A DNA stretch of 64,000 bases from Pseudomonadota bacterium (GCA_021816585.1 JAKAXL010000001.1:186001-250000), one strand, 5' to 3'. Shown: positions 39,603 to 49,263, counted from the stretch's first letter. Numbers and translations are program-made. Notes: generated by a model not told the origin, from the sequence alone.

Positions 39603-40490
39603 ATGGAACTGCGACACATCCGCTATTTCACGGTGCTGGCCCGGCTGAAGAGCTTCTCGCGTGCGGCGGAGAGCCTGCGCATCACCCAGCCGACGCTTTC
39701 CCACCAGATCAAGCAGTTCGAAGGCGAACTCGGGGTGGCCCTGTTCGATCGCTTCCCGCGGCGGATCGAGTTGACGATGAGCGGGCACATGCTGCTGCCG
39801 TACTGCGAGCGCATGCTGCAGGAGGAAAGCGCGGCGGTGCAGGCCCTGTCGCAGCTGCGGGGCCTGCTCAGCGGCGACCTGCGCATGGGAATCTTCCATT
39901 CGCTCCCGCGTTCGCTGATTTCCAGCGTGATCTCCGATTTCGTCACCCGCTTCGACAACGTGCGGGTGGTCGCGAGACTGCTGCCGAAGTCGCAGATGGA
40001 ATGCGACCTGGTCGAGGGGCGCCTCGACCTGGCCGTGGCCTATACGCCGTCGGATACCGAGCACATCGTGGCCGAGCACCTCTACCGCGAGGAGCTGGTG
40101 CTGGTGGTGTCGCGCGAGCACCCGCTGGCGGGCCGGCGCAGCCTGCCGATGGATGCGCTGCCGCAGCACCGCCTGGTGTTGCTGACCACCGACTTCGCAT
40201 CGCGCCAGTACATCGACTGCCACTTCCGCCGCGTCGGATTGCCGTTGGACATTGCGCTGGAGATGAACGAAATCGACCAGATCTTCGCGGTGATCCGCAA
40301 GATTCCACTGGCCACGGTGCTGCCCGCGGGGTCGATCAGCAAGTCGTCGGGGCTTTCGATCGTGCACCTGAAGGACCCGACTCCCGAGCGCTGGGTCGCG
40401 CTGCTCTGGCGACGCCAGACCCAGCTGAGCGCACCGGCCGCGAAGATGGCCGAGATGATCCGCAGCGCCTACCAGCTCGACCGCGACTGA
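39603..40490 (+). CDS. LysR-family transcriptional regulator
   Basis: MELRHIRYFTVLARLKSFSRAAESLRITQPTLSHQIKQFEGELGVALFDR. Confidence 0.95.
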   Translation: MELRHIRYFTVLARLKSFSRAAESLRITQPTLSHQIKQFEGELGVALFDRFPRRIELTMSGHMLLPYCERMLQEESAAVQALSQLRGLLSGDLRMGIFHSLPRSLISSVISDFVTRFDNVRVVARLLPKSQMECDLVEGRLDLAVAYTPSDTEHIVAEHLYREELVLVVSREHPLAGRRSLPMDALPQHRLVLLTTDFASRQYIDCHFRRVGLPLDIALEMNEIDQIFAVIRKIPLATVLPAGSISKSSGLSIVHLKDPTPERWVALLWRRQTQLSAPAAKMAEMIRSAYQLDRD

Positions 40491-40499
40491 GCCGCTGCA

Positions 40500-40931
40500 T
40501 CAGCCGGCGCACAGCCCGACGGCCTGGATCGCTGCGAGGCACACCGCCTCGTCTTCGTCGCCGGATGCACCGCTGGCGCCGATCGCGCCCAGCACCGAGC
40601 CGGCCGCATCGCGCACCAGCACGCCGCCGGTCTGCGGGACGAAGCGCAGCCCCGGCAGCGCGGCGATCGCGGCGAAGAAGGGCGGATTCGCCGCGGCCCG
40701 CTGCACCAGGGCGCGCGTATTCGTGCCCATTCCGACGGCGGCGGCGGCCTTGCCCCAGGCGATGTCGAGTCGCAGCGCCGGGGCCAGTTCCTCGCGCGCC
40801 AGCAGCAGCGGTTGCGCCGCCGCGTCGAGCACCGCGATGGCCATCGGTCGCAGCCCGTCCCGACGAGACTGCGCGAAGGCCTCGGCCAGCAGGTCACGGG
40901 CCTGCGGCAGCGTGAGCATCGGGTTGTTCAT
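40500..40931 (-). CDS. GlcG/HbpS family heme-binding-like protein
   Basis: MNNPMLTLPQARDLLAEAFAQSRRDGLRPMAIAVLDAAAQPLLL...GGVLVRDAAGSVLGAIGASGASGDEDEAVCLAAIQAVGL. Confidence 0.88.
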   Translation of the reverse strand: MNNPMLTLPQARDLLAEAFAQSRRDGLRPMAIAVLDAAAQPLLLAREELAPALRLDIAWGKAAAAVGMGTNTRALVQRAAANPPFFAAIAALPGLRFVPQTGGVLVRDAAGSVLGAIGASGASGDEDEAVCLAAIQAVGLCAG

Positions 40932-41493
40932 CGACAGCTCCTGTACGGTTTTTGAAATATGCGGCCGCGAATCATGGTATTGGATGGCGTTCCGGGTGCG
41001 GCGCCGGGTAATGATGCCGGAGAAGCAGAGCCGCCGCCAGTCATCATCTTCGGCCGGCAGGATTCGTGAGGAATAGATGTCGTCTATGCCTGGTATTGAT
41101 GAACCGTGGAAATGGTTACAAGAATATGCAGACGATGCCGCCGCGGCCTCTTTCGCGCTGCGATGATAGTCGGCAAGGTGTTGAAAAGAAAGGAACAAGT
41201 GGATGCGCAAAGGCGTGCATGATCAGTTTGTAGGGGTTTTCATGGGTGAATTCGAGGGCCCCGCGCAAGCGCATCGCCCGTGCGCCGCGCGTTCGATCCC
41301 CGCAACGTGAATCCCGATTATTGAGTCAGGCGCATGCAAATCATTGCGCGCGCTCCCGGCATTTGATTCAATCAGAAGAGGCCAGGGAAACAGGACCTCG
41401 GAATCCGCGCAAGCCGTGGGGACTTTGTCGGACGACGCGCCTTGGCCGGCGAGCGCTGCGCCTGTGCGCAAATCCAAGAGGAGACGATTTCCC

Positions 41494-42684
41494 ATGAAGA
41501 AGAAACTACTCGCCGCGGCCATCCTCGGCAGCTTTTCGGTGGCAGCTTTCGCCGGGGGGGCCCATGTCAAGTTGTACGGGCTGATCGACCTCGGCGTGAC
41601 CCACTTCACCGGCCTGGCGAGCGGCTCATCGGCCGCCGGGAGCCCGACAGTCAGCTCGACCGGGCTGAGTTCGGGAGCGCAATCGGGCTCGCGGATCGGC
41701 ATCAAGGGGAGCGAGGATCTCGGTGGCGGCATGAAGGTCGTGTTCGCAGCCGAGACCGGATTCTGTGCCGCGGGCCTGAGTCAGGACCAGAAGGCCGGCG
41801 TCGGCGGCAACCCCGGCGGCGGCTACTGCAGTGGCGGCGGCTTCATGCAGCGCCAGGCCTTCGTGGGCGTGCGCGGACACTTCGGGGTGTTGACCGCCGG
41901 TCGCATGTACACGCCGATCTTCAAGAACGAGGCGGCGATGGATCCCTTCGGCTACGGCCTGACGGGCGACATCAACAATCTGTCGATCGTCGGCAAGCAG
42001 TCGAACGGCCTGCTGATCCGCGCGAACCAGGCGATCAACTACACGACGCCGAAGCTTTCCGGATTCACCGGCACCCTCAATTACAGCTTCGCTCCGCTGG
42101 CCGAGGGTACGGTGCCGACGGCGTCCGGCAAGGGCTCGAACGTGATGCGCTCGTGGAGCGCCGAGGCGAAGTACGCCAGCGGACCCGTGACGGTGGGCGG
42201 GACCTATCTGGAACTGACGAACAGCATGCTGGGTCTTGCGGCCGGCGGAGTCAACAGCGGCAGCATCAAGGTGTGGCAGGCCTTCGGCGCCTATGACTTC
42301 GGGGTGGCGAAACTGCGCGGCCTGTACGAGAAGGCCAGTGGGGACTACGCGTATGGCACGACCAGCGGGCTGGCCGGAGGCGGGCAGAGATTCTGGATGC
42401 TCGGCGTGACCGTGCCGGTCGGGCGCGGCACCATCATGGCTTCGTACGACGAGGCGAAGATCGACCCGAACGGAGTGTTCACGGAGCAGGTCGGGACCGC
42501 GAAGCAGTATGCGCTGGGCTACACCTATGCCCTGTCGAGGACGACCAACCTGTACGCGTCGTACGGCCATGTCAGCAACGACGCAGGGACATCCTTCGCG
42601 AACCAGTCGAACACCGACAGCTTCTCCGGCGTCGACGGCCAGAGCTCGACGGGCGTGGCGGTGGGCATCCGCAAGTTGTTCTGA
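41494..42684 (+). CDS. Gram-negative (betaproteobacterial) porin
   Basis: MKKKLLAAAILGSFSVAAFAGGAHVKLYGLIDLGVTHFTG...; C-terminal beta-strand ending VAVGIRKLF (terminal Phe). Confidence 0.94.
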   Translation: MKKKLLAAAILGSFSVAAFAGGAHVKLYGLIDLGVTHFTGLASGSSAAGSPTVSSTGLSSGAQSGSRIGIKGSEDLGGGMKVVFAAETGFCAAGLSQDQKAGVGGNPGGGYCSGGGFMQRQAFVGVRGHFGVLTAGRMYTPIFKNEAAMDPFGYGLTGDINNLSIVGKQSNGLLIRANQAINYTTPKLSGFTGTLNYSFAPLAEGTVPTASGKGSNVMRSWSAEAKYASGPVTVGGTYLELTNSMLGLAAGGVNSGSIKVWQAFGAYDFGVAKLRGLYEKASGDYAYGTTSGLAGGGQRFWMLGVTVPVGRGTIMASYDEAKIDPNGVFTEQVGTAKQYALGYTYALSRTTNLYASYGHVSNDAGTSFANQSNTDSFSGVDGQSSTGVAVGIRKLF

Positions 42685-42825
42685 TCCCCGCGAGGGCGTC
42701 GCGGCCGCTGCGGCCGCGGCGCCTGCGGGCCACCGCGGTCGTCGCAGGGTCGGGCCCGTGCCCTCCACGGGCATGTTCGTCGCGAGTCTTCCCGGGCGAG
42801 CCGCCGCGAGCTGCTTCGTGCCGCC

Positions 42826-42864
42826 TTGACACGCCCGTAAAGGTCTTCTATTGTATGCATACAA
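42826..42864 (+). promoter_or_regulatory. consensus sigma70 promoter with overlapping TTGTATGCATACAA palindrome upstream of aconitase X
   Basis: TTGACA (42826-42831)-N17-TATTGT (42849-42854); perfect 14-bp palindrome 42851-42864. Confidence 0.7.
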
Positions 42865-42956
42865 AGAAGATCATTGGACGGAAAGGCCCGCTGCGACCGA
42901 AGGCTCGACGCGGCAAGCGCGGCGCCGCCATCCCGATTTCGTAGCCAGGAGACCCG

Positions 42957-44201
42957 TTGATGCAGCTGAGCCCGGAAGAACAGCGCATGCTCGCCGGAGA
43001 GCATGGGGAGGCGGTGCGCGAGGCCATCGCCTACCAGATCGAAGTCGGCAAGTTCTGGGGCGCCGAGCGCTTCGTTCCCATCACGAACGCCCACATGATG
43101 GGCGACATCGAGGTCATGGGGGATGCCGGGCTGCGCTACATGGAGCACGCCTGCGCCAACCATACCCGGTGTTCGGTGCCGATCACGACGAATGCGCGCT
43201 GCATGGATTTCGCGCATGTCGAGCGCCTCGGCCAGCATGCCGAGGAGGCGGTGAAGGAGCGCAGGATCATCGCTGCGCTGAAGCAGATGGATGTATGCAC
43301 CGCCGATACCTGCATCAATTACCAGACGATCTATCAGCCGCATCTGGGCGAGCACGTCGCGTGGGGCGACACCGGCACGGTGATCTATGCCAACTCGGTG
43401 TTCGGCGCGCGCAGCAATTTCGAGGGCGGTCCCTCGGCGCTGGCGGCCGCCGTGACCGGGCGCACGCCCGAATACGGCTTCCACCTGGAGCGCCACCGCC
43501 GGGGCACGCTGCATGTGCGCCTCGACTGCGATCTAGAGGACCTCGCCGACTGGGGCGCCATCGGCAAGATCGTCGGCGAGCGCCATCAGAACTATTACGC
43601 GGTCCCCGTGTTCGACGGGCTGCGCAGGACCCCCAATGCCGACCAGCTCAAGCATCTGGGTTGCGCGCTGGCCAGTTACGGCTCGATGGCCATGTTCCAC
43701 ATGGTCGGCGTCACCCCCGAGGCACCGAACCTGCAGGCGGCCTTCGGCACGCAGCAACTGCCGCCCGCCTGGAGCATCACCAACGAGGATCTGCGCCGCG
43801 TCTATCAGGGTTACGGCCTGGGCGACGCAAGCGCCAACCTCGTGGTCTTCTCGGGGCCGCAACTCTCGCTGTTCGAGATCAAGGACCTGGCTGCGCGCTT
43901 CGCCGGGCGCAAGGTGCACGAGGGAACGCAGGTGTTCGTCACGACCGCGACCTCGGTGAAGGCCTCGGCCAGCAACCTCGGCTACCTGCAGACCCTGGAG
44001 CAGGCCGGGGTCACGGTGCTCGAGGGGGTGTGCTTCTACATTCTCGAGAACCTGTCGGAGATGCGGCGGCGCAACGGCTGGACCAACATGGTTTCCAACT
44101 CGGCGAAGATCGTCAACATCATCGGGGCGCATCGCTTCAACACCATCCTGCGCACCACCCAGCAGTGCGTGGACATCGCCTGCAGCGGGCAGCTGGCCTG
44201 A
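42957..44201 (+). CDS. aconitase X large/catalytic subunit (DUF521)
   Basis: MMQLSPEEQRMLAGEHGEAVREAIAYQIEVGKFWGAERFVPITNAHMMGD...CTADTCINYQTIYQPHLGEHVAWGDTGTVIYANSVFGARSNFEGG. Confidence 0.93.
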   Translation: MMQLSPEEQRMLAGEHGEAVREAIAYQIEVGKFWGAERFVPITNAHMMGDIEVMGDAGLRYMEHACANHTRCSVPITTNARCMDFAHVERLGQHAEEAVKERRIIAALKQMDVCTADTCINYQTIYQPHLGEHVAWGDTGTVIYANSVFGARSNFEGGPSALAAAVTGRTPEYGFHLERHRRGTLHVRLDCDLEDLADWGAIGKIVGERHQNYYAVPVFDGLRRTPNADQLKHLGCALASYGSMAMFHMVGVTPEAPNLQAAFGTQQLPPAWSITNEDLRRVYQGYGLGDASANLVVFSGPQLSLFEIKDLAARFAGRKVHEGTQVFVTTATSVKASASNLGYLQTLEQAGVTVLEGVCFYILENLSEMRRRNGWTNMVSNSAKIVNIIGAHRFNTILRTTQQCVDIACSGQLA

Positions 44202-44215
44202 GCCACCGAGGAGAC

Positions 44216-44650
44216 ATGACGATGAGCGATTCCATGCCGACGATCCGCGTCGAGCGCGCCTTCGGACCCGTGGTGGAAGGCGAGGCGGTGGTGTCCCGGG
44301 AAGGTTTCTCGCCGCGCTACGACCTCGACCGCTGGAGCGGCGAGATCACCAAGCCCGGGCACAAGCTGGAGGGCGTCAACATCCGCGACAAGATCTGCTT
44401 CTTCCCGACGGCCAAGGGGGGCATCGCGGCGGGATGGGCCTTCTATGACATTCGCCACAAGCAGATCGCTCCGAAGGCCTTCGTGTTCGGAGTCACCAAC
44501 CCGGTCATGGTGCAGGGGGCCGTGTTCGCCGGAATCACCATCACCGAAGGCTGGTCCCGCGACCCCGCCGAGGTGGTGCGCAGCGGCGACTGGGTGCGCG
44601 TCGACCCGCAGCGCAAGACCATCGAAGTGCTCCGGCGCGCGGCCGGCTGA
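44216..44650 (+). CDS. aconitase X small (swivel) subunit (DUF126)
   Basis: GPVVEGEAVVSREGFSPRYDLDRWSGEITKPGHKLEGVNIRDKICFFPTAKGGIAAGWAFYD. Confidence 0.93.
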   Translation: MTMSDSMPTIRVERAFGPVVEGEAVVSREGFSPRYDLDRWSGEITKPGHKLEGVNIRDKICFFPTAKGGIAAGWAFYDIRHKQIAPKAFVFGVTNPVMVQGAVFAGITITEGWSRDPAEVVRSGDWVRVDPQRKTIEVLRRAAG

Positions 44651-44740
44651 GTCCGGGGCGCTGCCGTGCTGCCGCTGGCCCACCCGATCGGCCGCGCGCG
44701 CGTTGGGGCGGCGCGGCACGGTTCCCGGGGCGTTTCGAGC

Positions 44741-45631
44741 TCAGCGTGCGCGAGGCGCGCGAGCCGTGGGCCTGGTGCCGCCGGCCGGGGCGGCCGCCTG
44801 GATGCCGAAGTTCAGGCTGTAGACCTCGGGCAGCAGGTGATGCCGGGTGTTCTCGACCGGGCGCCCGCTGGCGTCGAAGCTGGTGCGATCGAGGATCAGC
44901 AGCGGAGTGCTGGGGGAGATTCTCAGGGCGCGCGCGAGCGCGACGTCCGGCAGTTCGCTGATGACTTCGAATTCGGCCCGTGCCGGGACGATTCCCAGCA
45001 CCTCGTGCAACACCTGGTAGACCCCCATGGCCTCGGCATGGCGCGGGGTCACGGCCTCGCCGAGTTCGCCGGGCAGGGTGATTCGATTGAGCGCGTGCGC
45101 GAATCCGTCGGTGGAATACAGGCGGTCGTAGACCAGCGCCTTGGCCTTGCTGGTGCCGAAGGCGGGCGGAAGCTCTCCGGCAAGCTCCCAGCGGAAATCC
45201 AGCAGCGTGACCTCGACCTCCACGCCGGAGGCGCGGAAGGCGTCGAGAAAGGGGCCGAAGCGGTCGATGCGGTGCGCCACCCGTGGGCGGTGGCTGGCGA
45301 GGAAGGTGCCCTTGCCCTGTCTGCGCACCAGCAGGCCCTCGTCGACCAGGGTCTGCAGCGCGCGCCGCACCGTGACCCGGCTCAATCGATGGGCGCGCAT
45401 GATGTCCCCTTCGGTGGGGATGCGGTCGCCGGGACGGTAGACGCTGGCGAGTTCCGCCCGCAGCCGGTCCGTGAGTTGTTCATGCAGCGCGCGCGGGCTC
45501 TGTCGCAACAGGTCCGGCTCGCGTTCCCCGGCGCCCATGCGGTCGCCCCCGACCGTGCGCGCAGCGCTCCCCCCGACTTCATCGGCCATGTCCGGAATCT
45601 GATCCTGCTCAGGGTTAGTTAGGTATTGCAT
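44741..45631 (-). CDS. GntR family regulator with UTRA (HutC-type) domain
   Basis: LHEQLTDRLRAELASVYRPGDRIPTEGDIMRAHRLSRVTVRRALQTLVDEGLLVRRQGKGTFL; C-terminal UTRA. Start uncertain (45649, 45631 or internal MADEVGG). Confidence 0.9.
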   Translation of the reverse strand: MQYLTNPEQDQIPDMADEVGGSAARTVGGDRMGAGEREPDLLRQSPRALHEQLTDRLRAELASVYRPGDRIPTEGDIMRAHRLSRVTVRRALQTLVDEGLLVRRQGKGTFLASHRPRVAHRIDRFGPFLDAFRASGVEVEVTLLDFRWELAGELPPAFGTSKAKALVYDRLYSTDGFAHALNRITLPGELGEAVTPRHAEAMGVYQVLHEVLGIVPARAEFEVISELPDVALARALRISPSTPLLILDRTSFDASGRPVENTRHHLLPEVYSLNFGIQAAAPAGGTRPTARAPRAR

Positions 45632-45654
45632 GATACTAACTTGTATCATAACAT
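45626..45654 (+). promoter_or_regulatory. candidate promoter for the TRAP operon with operator in the spacer
   Basis: TTGCAT-N17-TAACAT on +; ATGATAC-N6-GTATCAT inverted repeat (45630-45649) lies across the spacer, at the start of the divergent GntR gene. Confidence 0.5.
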
Positions 45655-45720
45655 CTTCTCAAACCAGAAGAATCGCCGCGGGGTGTCTGCGTCGCGGCAA
45701 CCGCCGCCAAGGAGACAAGC

Positions 45721-46800
45721 ATGAGTGGCAAGCACAGTGCAATCAAGGGCGCGGCGTGGACGGCTGGTGAATCGTCCACGCGCATTGTCGCGGATCGTCG
45801 CAGGTTGCTGGAGGGGGCGGTCGGGGCAGCCGCGTTGCTGGGGGCGCCTCGCTTGGCCGCCGCGGCCGCGCGCTACACCCTGCGCCTAGCGACCTGGGGC
45901 TCGCCGAGCGCGCCGCAGGTGGCGGATTTCGTCGACGAGTTCCAGAAGCTCGTCCGCCAGGAGTCGCACGGCAGCGTCCAGGTGCAGAGCTTTCCGGCCG
46001 GGTCTCTGGTCGACGAGCGCGCGGTGCCCTCGGCGATCCAGTCGCGGGTGGTCGACATCGCGCTGACCACCATGGGCAGTTGGGCGTCGATCGTGCCGAC
46101 CGCCGGGGCCCTGAACACGGTGTTCTTCTCTCCCACGGGGGAGCGCTTCGACAAGGTCATCGGCCCCGGCACGCCCTTGTTCCGGGCCTTCGACGCGGAC
46201 ATGGCCAACCACGGCGTACGCCTGCTGGCCGCGCTGTACAACGGCCCGGTGGTGGTGGTGTCGAATTTCCCGATGGGAATGCCGGCGGCGTTCCGGGGCA
46301 AGACGGTCCGCGTGTTCGACCGCCTGACCGCGCAGATCGTGCAGACCCTGGGCGGCGCGCCGTCGACCATCGGCGTGGCCGATGTCTACCCGGCGTTGCA
46401 GCGCGGCACGGTGAAGGCCGCCATCGGGGGACTCGAGGGCGCGATCGGCCTGAAGGAATACGAGGTCGGCAAGGACCTGCTGGCGACCAACGGCCTGTTC
46501 GGCATCCTCATGACAGGCTACGTGATGAACAAGGCCTCGCTCGACGCCTTGCCGCAGGGGTTGCAGAAGGTCGTGCTCGACGCCGCCTACCGGGCCGGGC
46601 GCAAGGCCTCGCAAGCCATGGTCGTCGCCTACGGCGAGGAACTGCGGCAGATGCACCAGCATGGCATGACCGTCACGCAATTGCAGCCGGGGACTGCGCC
46701 CTACGAGGCCTTCAAGACGGCTCTGGCGCCGCTTGCGCGCAAGCAGGAATCCAAGTTCCCGGCCGCGCTGGTCAAGCAGATCCTCGATGCCCAGCGCTGA
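45721..46800 (+). CDS. TRAP transporter substrate-binding protein (DctP family)
   Basis: YTLRLATWGSPSAPQVADFVDEFQKLVRQESHGSVQVQSFPAGSLVDERAVPSAIQSRVVDIALTTMGSWASIVP. Confidence 0.9.
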   Translation: MSGKHSAIKGAAWTAGESSTRIVADRRRLLEGAVGAAALLGAPRLAAAAARYTLRLATWGSPSAPQVADFVDEFQKLVRQESHGSVQVQSFPAGSLVDERAVPSAIQSRVVDIALTTMGSWASIVPTAGALNTVFFSPTGERFDKVIGPGTPLFRAFDADMANHGVRLLAALYNGPVVVVSNFPMGMPAAFRGKTVRVFDRLTAQIVQTLGGAPSTIGVADVYPALQRGTVKAAIGGLEGAIGLKEYEVGKDLLATNGLFGILMTGYVMNKASLDALPQGLQKVVLDAAYRAGRKASQAMVVAYGEELRQMHQHGMTVTQLQPGTAPYEAFKTALAPLARKQESKFPAALVKQILDAQR

Positions 46801-47338
46801 GGCGCCGTCGGCGCATCCTGGGACCGGGCTGCGGGTCAGGACGGCCGCCTGGTTGACCCGGCTGACCCGACTGTCGTGTCTGGCGTCCGGGCTGCTGGCG
46901 CTGATCCTGCCGTTGCCGGTGCTCTACGAGGTGGTCATGGACCAGCTCGGCAACCCTCCGGTATGGGTGTTCGAGATGACGGGATATGCGATCTTGATGA
47001 TCGCCTTCACCGCCTCGGGCTACGGGCTGAACACCGGACATCACTTCCGGGTCGCCCTGTTGTCGCAGAAGTTCCCTCGCCTGGCTCTTCCGCTGGCACT
47101 GCTGTCCGGATTGCTGGAGGCGGCCTTCGGCCTGATGCTGGCGATCGCCGGCTGGAACATGGCCCATACCTCCTGGGTACAAGGCCTGCGTTCGGACACC
47201 CTGCTGGCGGTGCCGCAGTTCTGGCCGCAGTTGGCGCTGCCCATCGGGGGCGTGGTGATACTGCTCCAGGGCCTGTCCCATCTGCTGATGCCGCCGCATT
47301 GGGACGAGGCATCCAACCGGTTCCTCGATCACGCCTGA
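46787..47338 (+). CDS. TRAP transporter small permease (DctQ)
   Basis: Four hydrophobic segments; position between DctP and DctM; VFEMTGYAILMIAFTASGYGLNTGHHFRV. Confidence 0.88.
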   Translation: MPSAEAPSAHPGTGLRVRTAAWLTRLTRLSCLASGLLALILPLPVLYEVVMDQLGNPPVWVFEMTGYAILMIAFTASGYGLNTGHHFRVALLSQKFPRLALPLALLSGLLEAAFGLMLAIAGWNMAHTSWVQGLRSDTLLAVPQFWPQLALPIGGVVILLQGLSHLLMPPHWDEASNRFLDHA

Positions 47339-47341
47339 TCC

Positions 47342-48634
47342 ATGCTCTCCGACACCACGATGCTGCTGGTCGCGCTGGGCATGTTCGGCCTGATGGCGCT
47401 GGGAATCCCGATCTTCGTGTCCATCGGACTGGCCGCCTTCACCGGGTTGGCATTGATCTTCGGCCCCACGCAGGGGATGGCCGATTTCACCTCCTTCCTG
47501 TGGCAGAGCCTGAACACCTTCGAGCTGGTGACCATTCCGCTGTTCGTGCTGGCGGCCATGCTCATCCAGGAAGCGAAGGTCGGCGACGAGTTGTTCGACT
47601 TCGCCAAGGCCTGCATCGGCGGTCTCCCGAACGGGCTCGGAGTAGCGGTGATCCTGACCTGCGCGATCTTCGCCGGCATCACGGGGTCGAGTCCGGTCAC
47701 CGCGGTCACTGTGGGATTGATCGCCCTTCCGGTACTCGCCCGCGAAGGCTACAGCGACCGCCTGCGAGGCGTGCTGGTGGCGGCGGGCGGCACGCTGGGA
47801 ATCCTGCTTCCGCCAAGCCTGCCGCTGATCATCTACGGGGTGCTCACGCAGACCTCCATCGGCAGCCTGTTCATGGCCACCGTGATCCCGGGGCTGCTGC
47901 TGGCGGCGATGTTCTCGATCTACGTGGTCGTCGTGGCACGCCCGAAGGTGCGCGCCCCGCATTACACGCGAGAGGAGCGCATGCAGGTGCTGCGCCGTGG
48001 ATTGCCGGTGGCGGTGCTGCCGGTCTTCATCATCGGCTCCATCTATTTCGGCCTGGTCACGCCGACTGAGACGGGGGCCGTGGCCTGCGCCTACGTGCTG
48101 GCGCTGGGGCTGCTGCGCCAGCGCCTCGACCTGCCCAAAATCCTGCGTGCAGGGCGCGGCGCGGCATTGACTTCATCGATGCTGCTGCTGATCTTCGGGA
48201 CCGGATCGGTGTTCGCGCGCTTCAGCGCAATCCTGCAACTGCCGCAGCACATCGCGGCCGCGGTGGCGGGCATGCCCGGCGGGCCGCTGGCGGTGTTCAC
48301 TGCGATGGTGTTCGCCGATCTGCTGCTCGGAACGGTGCTGGAATCGGGCGCGATGACCATCCTGACGATCCCGATCTTCTTCCCCATCGCGCGTGCCATC
48401 GGCATCGACCCGGTGCAGTTCGGGGTGATGATCGCGGTGAACATGGAAATCGCTCAGATCCACCCGCCTGCGGGGCTGAACCTGGTGACGGTGTCGTCGG
48501 TCTCGGGAATCCCCATCACCCGGATGATGTCGGGCATCCTGCCTTTCATCGCCATCGAGCTGGTAATGGTCTACCTGCTGTATTTCTTCCCGTCGCTGAC
48601 CCTGTTCCTGCCGTCGCACATGCTGGCGCACTAG
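47342..48634 (+). CDS. TRAP transporter large permease (DctM)
   Basis: GMFGLMALGIPIFVSIGLA; FAGITGSSPVTAVTVGLIALPVLAREGY; LGILLPPSLPLIIYGVLT. Confidence 0.95.
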   Translation: MLSDTTMLLVALGMFGLMALGIPIFVSIGLAAFTGLALIFGPTQGMADFTSFLWQSLNTFELVTIPLFVLAAMLIQEAKVGDELFDFAKACIGGLPNGLGVAVILTCAIFAGITGSSPVTAVTVGLIALPVLAREGYSDRLRGVLVAAGGTLGILLPPSLPLIIYGVLTQTSIGSLFMATVIPGLLLAAMFSIYVVVVARPKVRAPHYTREERMQVLRRGLPVAVLPVFIIGSIYFGLVTPTETGAVACAYVLALGLLRQRLDLPKILRAGRGAALTSSMLLLIFGTGSVFARFSAILQLPQHIAAAVAGMPGGPLAVFTAMVFADLLLGTVLESGAMTILTIPIFFPIARAIGIDPVQFGVMIAVNMEIAQIHPPAGLNLVTVSSVSGIPITRMMSGILPFIAIELVMVYLLYFFPSLTLFLPSHMLAH

Positions 48635-49218
48635 CGCTCGCGCGACAGCCCGCCGAGCCGCCACAGCAAGTCCTGCGCGATCGCATCGAAGCCGCGGCGC
48701 TCGCGACGCGCCACCCACTGCTCGAAGGCCACGCGAAACACCATGGTCCCCGCTTCCGCGACGAGCAGCGCGTCGGTGGGGTCGATGCCGCGCTCGCGCA
48801 GCCCTTGCTCGAGGGCTCGCGCCAGCGCGGCCAGCTTGCTCAGTTCGCGTTCGCGCAGCACGGCGTTGGCGGCGATGACGTCGCGCCGCCGGCGTGCGAA
48901 CTCGCGGATGTCCCCGAAGTACGCGGCCGCCGCCCGCAGCGCCTCGGCCATCGCCTGCATCGCACCGGCGCCGGCAGGCGCCGCCAGCAGCGCGTCGACC
49001 ATCGCCTGCTGCAGACCGTCCGAACCCTGGAACAGGACCTCCTTCTTGTCCGGGAAATGGCGGAAGAAGGTGCGCGCGGTCAGCCCGGCGCGCTCGGCGA
49101 TGTCCGCCACCGTCGTCTGTTCATAGCCGTGCTCCGCGAACAGTTCGAGCGCCGCGGCGCGCAGGCGACCCACCGCGTCGGGTTCCCAGCGTCCCATCGT
49201 TTCCTTCCGGGTTGGCAT
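48631..49218 (-). CDS. TetR family transcriptional regulator
   Basis: LRAAALELFAEHGYEQTTVADIAERAGLTARTFFRHFPDKKEVLF HTH; start trimmed to MPTRKET. Confidence 0.93.
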   Translation of the reverse strand: MPTRKETMGRWEPDAVGRLRAAALELFAEHGYEQTTVADIAERAGLTARTFFRHFPDKKEVLFQGSDGLQQAMVDALLAAPAGAGAMQAMAEALRAAAAYFGDIREFARRRRDVIAANAVLRERELSKLAALARALEQGLRERGIDPTDALLVAEAGTMVFRVAFEQWVARRERRGFDAIAQDLLWRLGGLSRER

Positions 49219-49236
49219 TCGAGTGTTGACACAGCG

Positions 49237-49263
49237 TGACATCATAGGTCTAGAATGATGTCA
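49237..49263. promoter_or_regulatory. TetR-type operator between divergent TetR and epimerase genes
   Basis: TGACATCAT-N9-ATGATGTCA, perfect 9-bp arms; overlaps a + strand TTGACA (49226-49231) promoter region. Confidence 0.75.

Noticed and set aside
41364-41374. TGATTCAATCA dyad upstream of the porin
   Set aside because: Short and isolated; no positional support from an identifiable promoter.
42700-42718. CGCGGCCGC-T-GCGGCCGCG palindrome after the porin gene
   Set aside because: Very GC-rich with no U-tract and a 1-nt loop; may be a weak Rho-associated structure or chance in high-GC DNA.
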